Source: Agrobacterium vitis (GTDB lineage: Bacteria; Pseudomonadota; Alphaproteobacteria; Rhizobiales; Rhizobiaceae). From it: a stretch of DNA of 64,000 nt. The position numbers and the translations under genes are program-made. The notes under the pieces are model-generated. The model was not told the origin of the DNA, ran no database searches, and worked only from the letters and a program-made list of their open reading frames with translations. The stretch spans positions 372,001-436,000 of the forward strand of contig NZ_CP118261.1 of the NCBI RefSeq assembly GCF_013337045.2, read 5' to 3'. This document shows positions 9,464 through 18,284 of the stretch, in pieces. Position 1 is the stretch's first letter. The number at the start of each line of letters is the position of its first letter.

Positions 9464-11110
9464 ATGACCGAGCCCCACGATCCCGTTACTTTCGACATCA
9501 TCCAGAACGCACTGGAAGCGGTGGCCGACGAGATGTTCGTTGCTCAGCGCAAAACCTCAATGAGCGCCATCATTTACGAGGTCCTCGACCTGTCCACCTC
9601 TGTCCTCGACAAGGATGGTCAGATCGCCGCGTCGGGCGCCGGCATTCCCGCCTTCATCGGCGTGCTCGACAAGGCGATTGCCGGCATCTTCAAGAAATTT
9701 AAGCCGGAAGATATCCGGCCGGGTGATCTTTTCGCCTCCAACGACCCGTATTTCGGCGGCGTCACCCACCTCAACGACATGGTTCTTGCCGCCCCGGTCT
9801 TCCACGACGGCAAGCTGATCGCCTGGGTTGCCAACATCGCCCACTGGAACGATGTGGGCGGCAACGTTCCGGGCTCCATGTCATCGGATGCGACTGAAAT
9901 CTTCCAGGAGGGGATCCGCATTCCTGCTGTGAAGCTGTTTGAGGAAGGACGTGCGAACCAGGCGGTTTTCGACATTCTCTATGTCAATACGCGGCTGCCG
10001 GACTTTCTGCGTGGCGATCTCTGGGCCGGCATTGCTGGATTGCGGATTGGCGAGCGGCGCATTCTGGAGTTGGTCGTGAAATACGGCGCGGCCACATTCG
10101 AGGCTGCCGTGGCCGACTTCATGGCATTCGGCGCGCGCCGCGCGCGCGCTGCCCTCAAGCGCATCCCAGCCGGCACCTACACATTCGAGGAAGAACAGGA
10201 TACTGGCGCGATCCATAAGGTTGTCCTCACCATCACTGATGAGGAATTCATCGTCGATCTGCGCGACAATCCCGCACAGAAGGGTTCGTCCAACTCCAGC
10301 CGCGAAGGCACCGAAATTGCTGTCCAGCTCGCCTTCAAGTCCTTCACGGACCCGGAAGCGCCTGGCAATGGCGGCTTCTTCCAACCGCTCAAGGTGGTTA
10401 CGAAGCCGGGCACGATCTTCCATGTCGAGGCACCGGGGGCGCTCGGCTATTATTCCGAGGTCGAGATACGCCTTTTCGATATGCTGTTGCGGGCGCTCTC
10501 CTCGCACTTTCCCGGCGTCGTCCCTGCCGGTAATTTCGCTTCCATCTGCGGTACAGTCGTGGGCGGACCGCATCCCGTCACCGGACGTCATTACACGATC
10601 GTCGAGCCACAGGTCGGCGGCTGGGGTGCCTGGGAGGGTTGCGACGGGAACAGCGGCCAGTTTTCCGGATTTCACGGCGAGACCTTCAATTGCCCGGCCG
10701 AGATCGCCGAAGCCCGTTATGGCCTGTCGGTGGACCAGGCCATGCTGAACGCGGAGCCCGGCGGCGAGGGCCAGTGGCGCGGCGGCAAGGGGATCGACGT
10801 CCATTACCGCGTGCTGGCCGACAACAATTTCCTGTCAGTGGGCTACACCCGCACCCGCATCCCTCCATGGGGCGTGGCGGGCGGGCTCGACGGGTCGGTC
10901 AATTATGTGGAAGTTCGACGGACGGACGGCACCCGCGAACGCCTGTCCTTTGCGACCAATGTCGTTGTCAACACCGGCGATGTCATCCGTGTCGTAACCG
11001 GCAATGGCGGCGGCTTTGGCGACCCAAAACTGCGCGCGCCCGAGGCCGTCGCCGAAGACATCAAGAACGGATATCTAACGGAAGAAAGAGCACAGGCCGT
11101 CCATCGTTAA
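9464..11110 (+). CDS. hyuB: Hydantoinase/oxoprolinase B subunit (HyuB)
   Basis: A 548-residue hydantoinase B family subunit. Diagnostic stretches are DPVTFDIIQNALEAV at the start, FASNDPYFGGVTHLNDM around residue 90, the HWNDVGGNVPGSMS block near 130, and the C-terminal GGGFGDPKLR. The partner HyuA supplies ATP binding; both together catalyse ATP-dependent ring opening in the cytosol. Start 9464 (ATG) lies four bases after the hyuA stop; an in-frame upstream start at 9422 would lie inside hyuA and lacks family similarity. It is the last gene of the importer-hydantoinase operon; no strong terminator hairpin was seen after it. Confidence 0.9.
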   Translation: MTEPHDPVTFDIIQNALEAVADEMFVAQRKTSMSAIIYEVLDLSTSVLDKDGQIAASGAGIPAFIGVLDKAIAGIFKKFKPEDIRPGDLFASNDPYFGGVTHLNDMVLAAPVFHDGKLIAWVANIAHWNDVGGNVPGSMSSDATEIFQEGIRIPAVKLFEEGRANQAVFDILYVNTRLPDFLRGDLWAGIAGLRIGERRILELVVKYGAATFEAAVADFMAFGARRARAALKRIPAGTYTFEEEQDTGAIHKVVLTITDEEFIVDLRDNPAQKGSSNSSREGTEIAVQLAFKSFTDPEAPGNGGFFQPLKVVTKPGTIFHVEAPGALGYYSEVEIRLFDMLLRALSSHFPGVVPAGNFASICGTVVGGPHPVTGRHYTIVEPQVGGWGAWEGCDGNSGQFSGFHGETFNCPAEIAEARYGLSVDQAMLNAEPGGEGQWRGGKGIDVHYRVLADNNFLSVGYTRTRIPPWGVAGGLDGSVNYVEVRRTDGTRERLSFATNVVVNTGDVIRVVTGNGGGFGDPKLRAPEAVAEDIKNGYLTEERAQAVHR

Positions 11111-11487
11111 GCCTGGCAACAAGGTCCTCCGCTCTCGCCGATTCCGCCCTCACTTGGTTTCGCTGACGCGCAGTGATCCGCACCAAAGGGACGGTTAACC
11201 GAACGGCGGTATAGCTGAGGTCAAGCGGTTGCAGAGAAATCAGCGCGGGGACGGAGAGGAAGGTGCCGCAGATATCACTGGCTTGTATTCGCTCACCGCT
11301 TTCAAAGGCGAGATTGTCTTTGCTTGTGCAGTTTTCGAAATGCCCGCCTACCCTACTCTATACTGAAGCTTGCCCATAACCTCACGAGCGAGGCCTATGT
11401 TCATTCTCTCGGCGACTGCCAATGCAGCGGCGACCTTGTCTTTGAATGTGACGTGCACCCCGGTTTTGGGCCAGCGGGAGCTGGGGA
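11111..11487. other. Intergenic region, no convincing gene
   Basis: About 380 bases after hyuB. One 84-codon open frame on the plus strand (11324-11578) runs through it, but its start has no good ribosome-binding site, its composition is not protein-like and it covers the opposite-strand small membrane peptide. I see no tRNA, repeat or clear terminator here. Confidence 0.5.
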
Positions 11488-11589
11488 TCAGAGTATGCCA
11501 ACGGCGATGAGAGCTAAGAATAGAAGGGTGGCTGCTGAGATCAGGGTCACCATACGCGAACGAACGCCCATTCGGTGAATTATAGACAT
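11488..11589 (-). CDS. Possible 33-residue single-helix membrane peptide
   Basis: A short frame that starts ATG at 11589, with GAGGA about six bases upstream, and ends at TGA 11490-11488. The peptide has a basic N-terminus (MSIIHRMGVRSRM) followed by an uninterrupted hydrophobic stretch of about 18 residues (VTLISAATLLFLALIAVG). Basic head plus one helix fits a small inner-membrane protein, but a frame this short can arise by chance. It lies upstream of nothing on its own strand within 370 bases and is not in an operon. An imperfect palindrome (GCTAC-7-GTAGC) lies about 35 bases upstream, around 11623-11639. Confidence 0.4.
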   Translation of the reverse strand: MSIIHRMGVRSRMVTLISAATLLFLALIAVGIL

Positions 11590-11736
11590 TCTCGTTCCTC
11601 GTAAGAATGATATCAACCTGAACGCTACTATAAGTGTAGCATCAGCGAACGGCTTATATCACGACACAATCAGAGGCTGAGAGCAATGCAATAGCATCGG
11701 GAATAGGCCGATCTTCAGCCCCTTGGAACGTAGACA

Positions 11737-11765
11737 AGAAAGGCAGGCTCATCGCCTGCCTTTCT
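11737..11765 (-). terminator. Hairpin terminator after DUF4394 gene
   Basis: A perfect 12-base-pair stem (AGAAAGGCAGGC with GCCTGCCTTTCT) around a five-base loop, starting nine bases beyond the stop of the DUF4394 gene on the minus strand. The 3' arm ends in TTTCT in the direction of that gene, consistent with intrinsic termination. Confidence 0.75.
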
Positions 11766-11773
11766 CTTGAGTA

Positions 11774-12562
11774 TCAGGTTGCCGGCAGGACTGCGATGTC
11801 CCGCACTTCATTTTCCAGACCGGAGATCGCGCCGACTTCGGTCGCGGCGCCCGTTTCAAGATTGACGGTGTAAAGCATCTTGTTTGCCACCAGATAGGCC
11901 GCGTTCTTGCCGCCCTCCATTCCCTGAATGTCGAAGGCATAGGTCGCAGGCTTGTCTTTCAGGCCAAGCTTGCCGATGGCTTTCAATGTGCCGTCATTCG
12001 GCTTTGTCTGCTGGATCAACGCTCCGATTGTGGCGTCGATATCGTACATTGCAGTCTTTTCCGGCTTGCCTATGGAATTGGTATAGGCGGCGGCTGCAAT
12101 ATTCGGGGTCTCGCCCTTATGCATATCGCCCTCTTCGAAAGCGAGTACGCCGTCAACCGTCACTGCCCCCGTATCGGGGTGAACGCGGTGGTTGGTGGTG
12201 CCGGTCATGAAGCGCAGGCGGTCTGCCATCGGGTTGAAATCGACCACGACAGGCGCATCCGTCATGGTCAGCATCTTGTCCATCTTCGCCACTTCGCTTG
12301 CAGCGCCCGTCTCCAGGTTGATGCTGACGATGCGGTGGTCGGGCGTCACTCCGATTACGGTCTTGTTTCCGGGACGGTAATCGATGCCGACGAGCTTATC
12401 GACGCCGGTAACATCCATCGTCTTTGTCACGGAAGGCTTTTCCGTATCGAACATGACGAGCGTCTTGTCGCCGCTTAATGCCAGAACGGGTGCCGCAAAG
12501 GCGGATGTTGCCGTGGCAATGACGGATATGGATGCTGCTAAAGCAAAACGAATGGTCTGCAT
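11774..12562 (-). CDS. Secreted DUF4394 domain protein
   Basis: A 262-residue protein with a clear Sec signal peptide (MQTIRFALAASISVIATATSA, cleavage after AFA). The rest is made of repeated beta-propeller-like units: VLALSGDKTLVMFD, GIDYRPGNKTVIGVTPDHR, VDFNPMADRLRFMTG and NHRVHPDTGAV. These match the DUF4394 family, whose function is unknown; members often sit next to ECF sigma/anti-sigma genes. Start 12562 is chosen because GGAG precedes it by six bases and it opens the signal peptide; the frame is open further upstream to 12958 but that part overlaps the divergent sigma gene. Likely a regulon member of that sigma factor (inference). Confidence 0.85.
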   Translation of the reverse strand: MQTIRFALAASISVIATATSAFAAPVLALSGDKTLVMFDTEKPSVTKTMDVTGVDKLVGIDYRPGNKTVIGVTPDHRIVSINLETGAASEVAKMDKMLTMTDAPVVVDFNPMADRLRFMTGTTNHRVHPDTGAVTVDGVLAFEEGDMHKGETPNIAAAAYTNSIGKPEKTAMYDIDATIGALIQQTKPNDGTLKAIGKLGLKDKPATYAFDIQGMEGGKNAAYLVANKMLYTVNLETGAATEVGAISGLENEVRDIAVLPAT

Positions 12563-12751
12563 GTTTTTCTCCCGTGCGTTCAAAATCGAAGAAGGTTCCG
12601 CCGTATGGCTCACGACCTTCCATCTTGAAGACACAACAGAAGATGCGTTTGGATGCAGCGCTCGAAAATATTTTTGGTGACTGCATCTATTCAGCTGTCG
12701 CGGCGGGTATAGTTTGCAAGAGGCAGGCGGTTTGCGCTCTGATCTAAGGAG
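12563..12751. promoter_or_regulatory. Divergent promoter region, possible ECF sigma promoters
   Basis: The 189 bases between the DUF4394 gene and the ECF sigma gene. Both directions contain a TGCATC-type hexamer (TGCATCT on plus near 12682, TGCATCC on minus near 12656), each followed after 16-18 bases by a GT-rich element (GGTATAG and GTGTCT). This could be a shared autoregulated ECF promoter pair, but spacing differs by two bases and no transcription start is known. Confidence 0.3.
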
Positions 12752-13312
12752 ATGGTTTTGACAGTGATGGGCTCCAGGCCGGTTAATCTCGATGAGGCGC
12801 TTAATGGCTGCGCAAAGGGCGACCGCCTGGCATTGCGAAACATCTTTGATCAGGAGGCGGGTAAGCTCATCGCGGTTGCCCAGCGCATCGTCAGACGTCG
12901 CGAGCTTGCTGAAGAGGTCGTGCAGGACTCTTTCATCCGTATATGGACGCATGCCCATCAGTACCGCTCCGATAGCGGCTCGGCGCGCGGCTGGATCTAT
13001 GCCATCGTTCGAAACCGGGCCATCAACCTATTGCGTGATGGCAAGCGGGAACACTCCGTCGAGGAGGTTGAAACGCTTCAGGACGATCAGCAGACGGATG
13101 AAATCATGGCGGCATGGCACCGTCTGGATCGCAATTCCCGTCTCTATGACTGTCTCGGTTCGCTGGAAGATACGAAGCGGCAGGGGATTCTCATGGCCTA
13201 TGTTGGCGGTTATTCCCATGGCGAAATTGCAGGCAGGCTGCGCATTCCGCTTGGCACCACCAAGTCGTGGATCAGGCGCGGGCTTCTGGCGCTGCGGGAG
13301 TGCATGGCATGA
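12752..13312 (+). CDS. ECF sigma-70 family sigma factor
   Basis: A sigma factor of about 186 residues with region 2 (DQEAGKLIAVAQRIVRRRELAEEVVQDSFIRIW-like, including AEEVVQDSFIRIWTHAHQY) and region 4 (YVGGYSHGEIAGRLRIPLGTTKSWIRRGL HTH). No region 1 or 3 is present, as expected for ECF factors. It directs RNA polymerase to a small stress or envelope regulon. AAGGAG ends immediately before ATG 12752, which is too close; TTG 12758 (six-base spacing) or ATG 12767 may be the real start. The stop overlaps the anti-sigma start, so the two are translationally coupled. Confidence 0.9.
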   Translation: MVLTVMGSRPVNLDEALNGCAKGDRLALRNIFDQEAGKLIAVAQRIVRRRELAEEVVQDSFIRIWTHAHQYRSDSGSARGWIYAIVRNRAINLLRDGKREHSVEEVETLQDDQQTDEIMAAWHRLDRNSRLYDCLGSLEDTKRQGILMAYVGGYSHGEIAGRLRIPLGTTKSWIRRGLLALRECMA

Positions 13313-14013
13313 GCTACGACCGCAAAGACATGGCGCATCTCGCCGACGAATATGTGCTGGGGTTGCTCGAGCCAACACAGGCGGAAGAAATCGAGGATGC
13401 GATGGAAGGTGATCCTGAACTCAAGGCTGCCATTGCCGCAAGTCGAGATCGTTTCCTGCCGCTCGATACGAGCATGGCTCCGCAACCCGTCAGCGAGGAT
13501 CTCTGGAATCGTATCGAGGCCTCCCTGCCGGGTCAGGACAACCGTCGCGCCAAATCAAACACACACATCGCAAACGATAATGGCTCTCGCCGCTGGAAGT
13601 TGGCTACACTCACGTCGCTTGCCGCCTCGCTGCTGCTTACCGTCGGCCTCGTCTACAGCCTGACCAGAACGATGGAGCCACTCGTCGTCGCCGTCCTTGT
13701 CAACGAGGCAGGAGAGGTTCAGGCGGTTGTCGAGGATTTCGGCAACGACGAGGCCTCCGTGCGGCTTCTGACGGATTTCGTCGTTCCGCGTGACAAGACG
13801 ATCCAAGTTTGGACCCTGCCGTCTCGCGATGTCGGGCCGGTCCCTCTCGGCCTGCTGGAAGGCGTGCGTTCCGCCCGCCTGCATGGGCCGACGCTGCCGA
13901 AGCCGCGCAACGATCAGCTTTATGAGTTGACGCTTGAGCAGGCAGGCGGTTCGCCGACAGGCCGTCCCACCGGGCCGATACTTGCCAAGGGATTTGCCCG
14001 TATACCGCGGTGA
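13309..14013 (+). CDS. Anti-sigma factor (RskA-like, membrane-anchored)
   Basis: A 234-residue protein. The first about 90 residues are a cytoplasmic anti-sigma domain (DMAHLADEYVLGLLEPTQAEEIE), followed by one membrane helix around residues 98-118 (LATLTSLAASLLLTVGLVYSL) and a periplasmic RskA domain ending in a Gly/Pro-rich stretch. It should hold the ECF factor encoded just upstream at the membrane until a signal releases it. ATG at 13309 overlaps the sigma stop in an ATGA arrangement. No HxxxCxxC zinc motif was seen, so it is not a ZAS-type redox anti-sigma factor. Confidence 0.88.
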   Translation: MSYDRKDMAHLADEYVLGLLEPTQAEEIEDAMEGDPELKAAIAASRDRFLPLDTSMAPQPVSEDLWNRIEASLPGQDNRRAKSNTHIANDNGSRRWKLATLTSLAASLLLTVGLVYSLTRTMEPLVVAVLVNEAGEVQAVVEDFGNDEASVRLLTDFVVPRDKTIQVWTLPSRDVGPVPLGLLEGVRSARLHGPTLPKPRNDQLYELTLEQAGGSPTGRPTGPILAKGFARIPR

Positions 14014-14059
14014 CGCTCCAGGACATAGGCAACTGAGCAAATGACCGGTTCGCCGAAGA

Positions 14060-14601
14060 CTAGGTGTTTAGTCCCAGCATTTTATGGATTGGATTTATGA
14101 TGAATCGTTCCGGCTCCAAAGTCCATCGTTTACAGATGAACTCGTAGGGCGTGAGACACCTTTAGTGTCTTGAGCCTTCGTCCGAAATTATAGGCATCGA
14201 TGAAGTCGGCGAGATGCTTTTTGAGCTGTTCGTGATCATCGTATTGGAAACGCTTGACGGTCGCATCGCTCAATATCGTTCTCGTCACACACGCGGTCGA
14301 AGATGTGATGGAAAGCGTAGAGATCGCAGGCCCGATTGGTGAACTGAGTGCCATTGTCCGTCAGAACAGTATGGATAGTATAGGGCACAGCCTTGACCAG
14401 ATTGCGCAGGAATTGGGCTGCATTCATCTTTCCAGCTTTGGCGTAAAGCTCGACGAAGGCAAACTTGGATGTTCTATCAATCGCCACAAAAAGATAGAGC
14501 TTGCCCTCAGCGGTCTGGACCTCAGCGATATCGATGTAAGGACGAGCGCGTCAGATGTGGGATTGTCGGCTGAAGGGCATAAAGGCAATCATCCAAGGGC
14601 A
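14060..14601 (-). mobile_element. Degenerate IS481-family transposase remnant
   Basis: Fragments of an IS481-type DDE integrase on the minus strand, in several frames: a piece ending LTRSSLHRYR then stop, a core piece with AIDRTSKFAFVELYAKAG and VLTDNGTQFTNRACDLY, and a C-terminal piece with KRFQYDDHEQLKKHLADF and then TPYEFICKRW up to a stop at 14060. Internal deletions remove the segment with the third catalytic acidic residue. No terminal inverted repeats were identified. Clearly inactive. Confidence 0.75.
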
Positions 14602-14730
14602 GAAGCGTGTGTCTGCGGAAGGCAACAACCCCAGCCCCCTCCTCAAGGCTCAAGACAGTCGAATGCGGTTACTTCGGCCCGGTCGCCAAATCGGCACTCG
14701 GATTTTGTCTGACGCGATCGCTATCCGTTG

Positions 14731-15624
14731 CTACTGGCCGCACATTTCACTGCGAAACGCATGCGGGGTCACGCCTGTCGCGTTCCTGAAGGCGCGGGTG
14801 AAATTGGCGTGGGATGAGAAGCCGGCCGCGATGGCGACGTCTGCGATGTTCCAATTTTCATCGAGCAGTCTTTGCTTGGCGACAGCCATGCGCTTGTCAC
14901 TGACATAGGCATGTGGACTTTTCCCCGTTGCCTGTTTGAATGCGCGGGCAAAGTGGGCAACGCTCATGCACGCGACGGAAGCAAGGTCGGCCACGGAAAA
15001 CTCGTTGTCGAGATGGAATTCGATATAGTCTGTGACGCGTCGCATTCGGCGCGTGTCGAGCGCGCTATCACCGCTGCGCTTACCCTGCTGTCGGGGCGTT
15101 GCAGTCGAATAGGAACGAACCAGATGCGCGGAGAGGGCGACAGCGAGGGTCTCGACCAGCAATCGGCCCGCCGCACTTTCCGTAGACATTTCTTGCAGGA
15201 TCTGTCCCGCGGCAAATTCAATGAACGGATCCTGGTCGATGCTTTCGTATCGCAGTTCTATGGCCGCCGGATCGAGGTCGAATTCCTGCAGGATGGTCGA
15301 GGAGAAGGGCTGCCCTGGCAGGAACAAATGGAGACAGTCGTCCATACGCTCTGTCACCGATATGAACTCCTCCTCAATTCCGGCCGGACAGAGCCAGATG
15401 GTGCCGCGCCGGGCGACCGTGTGTTGCCGCATGCCTCCGCCACGGCGATCAACGATGCTGCGCCCGTGCAGCAGTATGGCGATCTCCGTGTCGTGCGGCA
15501 CCAGCGATGGCAGTTCGCCCGCTTCATGACGCCAGCGCTCGGCCAGAATGTTGCGCCAACCGCTCGCATTCGAGGTCTCTATCATCGTTCCGGTAATATA
15601 CTTGTCGACGGAGTGACCGAGCAT
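14731..15624 (-). CDS. AraC-family transcriptional regulator
   Basis: A 297-residue regulator. The C-terminal third is a two-HTH AraC domain (DYIEFHLDNEFSVADLASVACMS, then ARAFKQATGKSPHAYV and ADVAIAAGFSSHANFTRAFR). The N-terminal part is a ligand-sensing region of the AraC-binding-like type (LPSLVPHDTEIAILLHGRS). Start 15624 is supported by GGAG seven bases upstream; the frame is open to 15918 but that portion would overlap the divergent oxidoreductase gene. It is transcribed away from the molybdopterin oxidoreductase operon with 190 bases between, so it is the likely regulator of that operon. The 14602-14730 stretch downstream shows nothing recognisable. Confidence 0.88.
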   Translation of the reverse strand: MLGHSVDKYITGTMIETSNASGWRNILAERWRHEAGELPSLVPHDTEIAILLHGRSIVDRRGGGMRQHTVARRGTIWLCPAGIEEEFISVTERMDDCLHLFLPGQPFSSTILQEFDLDPAAIELRYESIDQDPFIEFAAGQILQEMSTESAAGRLLVETLAVALSAHLVRSYSTATPRQQGKRSGDSALDTRRMRRVTDYIEFHLDNEFSVADLASVACMSVAHFARAFKQATGKSPHAYVSDKRMAVAKQRLLDENWNIADVAIAAGFSSHANFTRAFRNATGVTPHAFRSEMCGQ

Positions 15625-15814
15625 GGCTTTGCTCCAAGTTCCATTTTGCTGGTGTTGAGAACAAGCAAATTCCGGACCAATCGCCCTAAATGACCACTTG
15701 AGCAGAAATTGAATAAACAAACGCAGTTTTTGATAAAGCCAAAGCCTGCGCTCCGCTCCACACTGCCTAAAGTTCAAGCACTGCTTTTCAACAGGCAAAT
15801 CATGGGAGTTGAAA

Positions 15815-17941
15815 ATGGCTCGCACTACCGTTGTCGGCGCATGCCCGCATGACTGTCCAGACACCTGCTCCATCCTGACGACGGTCGAGGACGGAAAAGC
15901 CGTCGCGGTCCGGGGCAATCCTGATCATCCGTTTACGCGCGGACGCCTGTGCGTGAAGGTCAATAATTATCAAGACCGCGTCTATAGCGACAATCGTCTG
16001 CTGTATCCGATGCGTCGCGTGGGCCCAAAAGGCAGCGGCCAGTTTGAACGCATCAGCTGGGACGATGCGATTGCGGAGATCGCGTCGCGTTTCAAGGATA
16101 TTATCGCGACCGACGGTGCGCAGGCCATCCTGCCTTACAGCTATCTCGGTACGCAGGGCATCATCAACGGGCTGAATGTCGGCGATCCGCTGTTCAACAA
16201 GCTCGGCGCCAGTGTCTGCGAGCGCACCTTCTGCGATTCCGGCTCCTGCACCGCCTATATGATGACGATCGGCCACACACCCGGCGTCGATCCGGAAGCC
16301 TTCATCCATTCGAAATACATCATCCTGTGGGCCTGTAATACGCTGAGCACCAACTCACATCACTGGCCCTTTATCGAACAGGCCCGGAAAAACGGCGCAA
16401 AGCTGGTAGTGATCGATCCGGTGCGCACCCGCACGGCGCGGCTGGCAGACTGGCACATTCCCATCCGCCCCGGCACCGATTGCGCACTGGCCTTGGCGAT
16501 GATCCACATCATCATCAAGGAAAAGCGCATCGATCGAGACTATATCGATGCGCACACCGTTGGTTTTGCGGAGCTGGCGGAGCGGGCAGAACAGTACACG
16601 CCGGAATTCGCCTCCGCAGAAACGGGCATTCCTGTGGAAGACATCTACGCGCTGACGCGCGAATATGCGTCGACCGCGCCAGCGGTTGTGCGCATCGGCG
16701 TTGCGGTGGAACGTCACGCCGGCGGCGGACAGACCGTGCGCGCCATCGCCTGCCTGCCTGCCTTGATCGGGGCCTGGAAGCATGTCGGCGGCGGTCTGCT
16801 GCAATTGCCGATCTGGGCCTTCCCAGTCAACTGGGGCGAGATGATGCGTCCTGATCTCCAGCCCGAGACGATGCGTGTCATCAACTCGTGGCAACTCGGG
16901 CCTGCCTTGACCGGCGATTTGCCACTCGATCCGCCGATCCGCTCGCTGTTTGTCTATAACGCCAATCCCATGGCGATGGTGAGCCAGCAGGACAAGCTGG
17001 AGCAGGGGCTTGCGCGAGACGATCTCTTCACTGTGGTCAGCGAGCATTTCATCACCGATACGGCCCGCTATGCCGATATTCTTCTGCCGGCAACCACCCA
17101 ACTGGAGCAGAAGGACATCATGTTCTCCTGGGGGCATCTCTACCTCTCGTACAACAACCCGGCGATCGAGCCGCTTGGCGAGGCGGTGCCGAATACCGAA
17201 ATGTTCCGCCGGATTGCCCGCGCGCTCGATATAGATGATCCTTTCTTCTTTCGCTCGGACGACGAGATGATCGCGCAGTCGATGGACTGGGCCAATCCTG
17301 TGATGGAGGGTCTCACGCTCGAGGATCTGAAGGAAAAGGGCTTCCTACGTCTTCAACTGCCGGCTGCCGGCGACTGGGCACCGCACCGCGATGGCAATTT
17401 CCCTACGCCGACCGGGAAATGCGAGTTCAAGTCCATGCTGGCCGAGACCGGCAACTTCGTGGTTCCGCTGTTTCGTCAGGGCTATAATGGCGATCAGGCC
17501 GGAGAACCCGTCGATCCTCTACCGCATTACATCAGGCCCAATGAGAGCCCGGCCAGTGCGCCGGCGCTTGCGGAGAAATATCCGCTCAGCCTGATCTCGC
17601 CCAAGAGCCATGCCTTCCTCAATTCCAACTATGGCAATCTGCCGGCTCAGGTTGCGCTGGCGGGCGAGGAGCAGTCGGTGACCCTCCATCCGGACGACGC
17701 AACCGCGCGTGGAATAGAGGTGGGGACGCCCATTCGTGTCTTTAACGATCGGGGCGTCTTCGAAGCCTTTGCCACCGTCTCATCGGATGTGATGCGCGGC
17801 GTGGTGGTGGCGCCTGCCGGCTACTGGCAGCGCTCGAACCGCCGAGGCCCCACGGTTCATGCCCTGACGCCGCCCGCTTTTGCCGATCTGGGCCGCGCAC
17901 CGACATTTTCGGATGTGCTGGTCGAGGTCGCCAAATTCTAA
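15815..17941 (+). CDS. Molybdopterin-dependent oxidoreductase with N-terminal Fe-S site
   Basis: A 708-residue enzyme of the DMSO reductase/formate dehydrogenase superfamily. The N-terminus carries a cysteine cluster (GACPHDCPDTC followed by GRLCVKV) that should bind one [4Fe-4S] centre. Pterin-binding regions include ILWACNTLSTNSHHW, KLVVIDPVRTRTA and, at the C-terminus, the molydopterin dinucleotide-binding domain (SLISPKSHAFLNSNYGN, VTLHPDDATARGI). There is no twin-arginine signal, so it is cytosolic. Start 15815 follows GGGAG by six bases. Downstream ferredoxin, ferredoxin reductase and MoaA suggest it draws electrons from NADPH and has its own cofactor supply. The substrate is unknown. 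Confidence 0.88.
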   Translation: MARTTVVGACPHDCPDTCSILTTVEDGKAVAVRGNPDHPFTRGRLCVKVNNYQDRVYSDNRLLYPMRRVGPKGSGQFERISWDDAIAEIASRFKDIIATDGAQAILPYSYLGTQGIINGLNVGDPLFNKLGASVCERTFCDSGSCTAYMMTIGHTPGVDPEAFIHSKYIILWACNTLSTNSHHWPFIEQARKNGAKLVVIDPVRTRTARLADWHIPIRPGTDCALALAMIHIIIKEKRIDRDYIDAHTVGFAELAERAEQYTPEFASAETGIPVEDIYALTREYASTAPAVVRIGVAVERHAGGGQTVRAIACLPALIGAWKHVGGGLLQLPIWAFPVNWGEMMRPDLQPETMRVINSWQLGPALTGDLPLDPPIRSLFVYNANPMAMVSQQDKLEQGLARDDLFTVVSEHFITDTARYADILLPATTQLEQKDIMFSWGHLYLSYNNPAIEPLGEAVPNTEMFRRIARALDIDDPFFFRSDDEMIAQSMDWANPVMEGLTLEDLKEKGFLRLQLPAAGDWAPHRDGNFPTPTGKCEFKSMLAETGNFVVPLFRQGYNGDQAGEPVDPLPHYIRPNESPASAPALAEKYPLSLISPKSHAFLNSNYGNLPAQVALAGEEQSVTLHPDDATARGIEVGTPIRVFNDRGVFEAFATVSSDVMRGVVVAPAGYWQRSNRRGPTVHALTPPAFADLGRAPTFSDVLVEVAKF

Positions 17942-17978
17942 CGGACAAGTCATGGCTTACTGAAGAGGTTTATCGAGA

Positions 17979-18284
17979 ATGCCCTATGTCGTTACCGACC
18001 ATTGCACCGGATGCCGTTATACGGAATGCGTGACGGTGTGCCCCGTCGAGTGTTTCCATATCGACGATGACATGACCTATATCGATCCCGACAATTGCAT
18101 CGATTGTGGCGGCTGTGTGCCTGTATGTCCGGTTGGCGCGATCCAGCCGTCCTATCTGCTGTCGCCTGATCAGCAGAAATGGATCGAGATCAACAGACGT
18201 CGCTCAGCCGAAACGCCTGTGATCAACATGCGCCTGCCGCCGCTTGCCGGTGCAGACGAACGCAAGAAGGCGATGGGCCTGTGA
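17979..18284 (+). CDS. 7Fe-type ferredoxin (FdxA-like)
   Basis: A 101-residue ferredoxin with two Fe-S binding regions: HCTGCRYTECVTVCPVECF and NCIDCGGCVPVCPVGAI. The spacing of the first cluster resembles bacterial seven-iron ferredoxins (one [3Fe-4S], one [4Fe-4S]). The C-terminal tail (about 40 residues, QQKWIEINRRR) is also typical of the FdxA group. It lies between the molybdoenzyme and an FprA-type reductase, whose GTG start overlaps its stop, so it is the probable electron carrier between them. Confidence 0.92.
   Translation: MPYVVTDHCTGCRYTECVTVCPVECFHIDDDMTYIDPDNCIDCGGCVPVCPVGAIQPSYLLSPDQQKWIEINRRRSAETPVINMRLPPLAGADERKKAMGL

Noticed and set aside
11324..11578. An 84-codon plus-strand frame after hyuB
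   Set aside because: No ribosome-binding site and no family features; it overlaps a better small membrane frame on the other strand.
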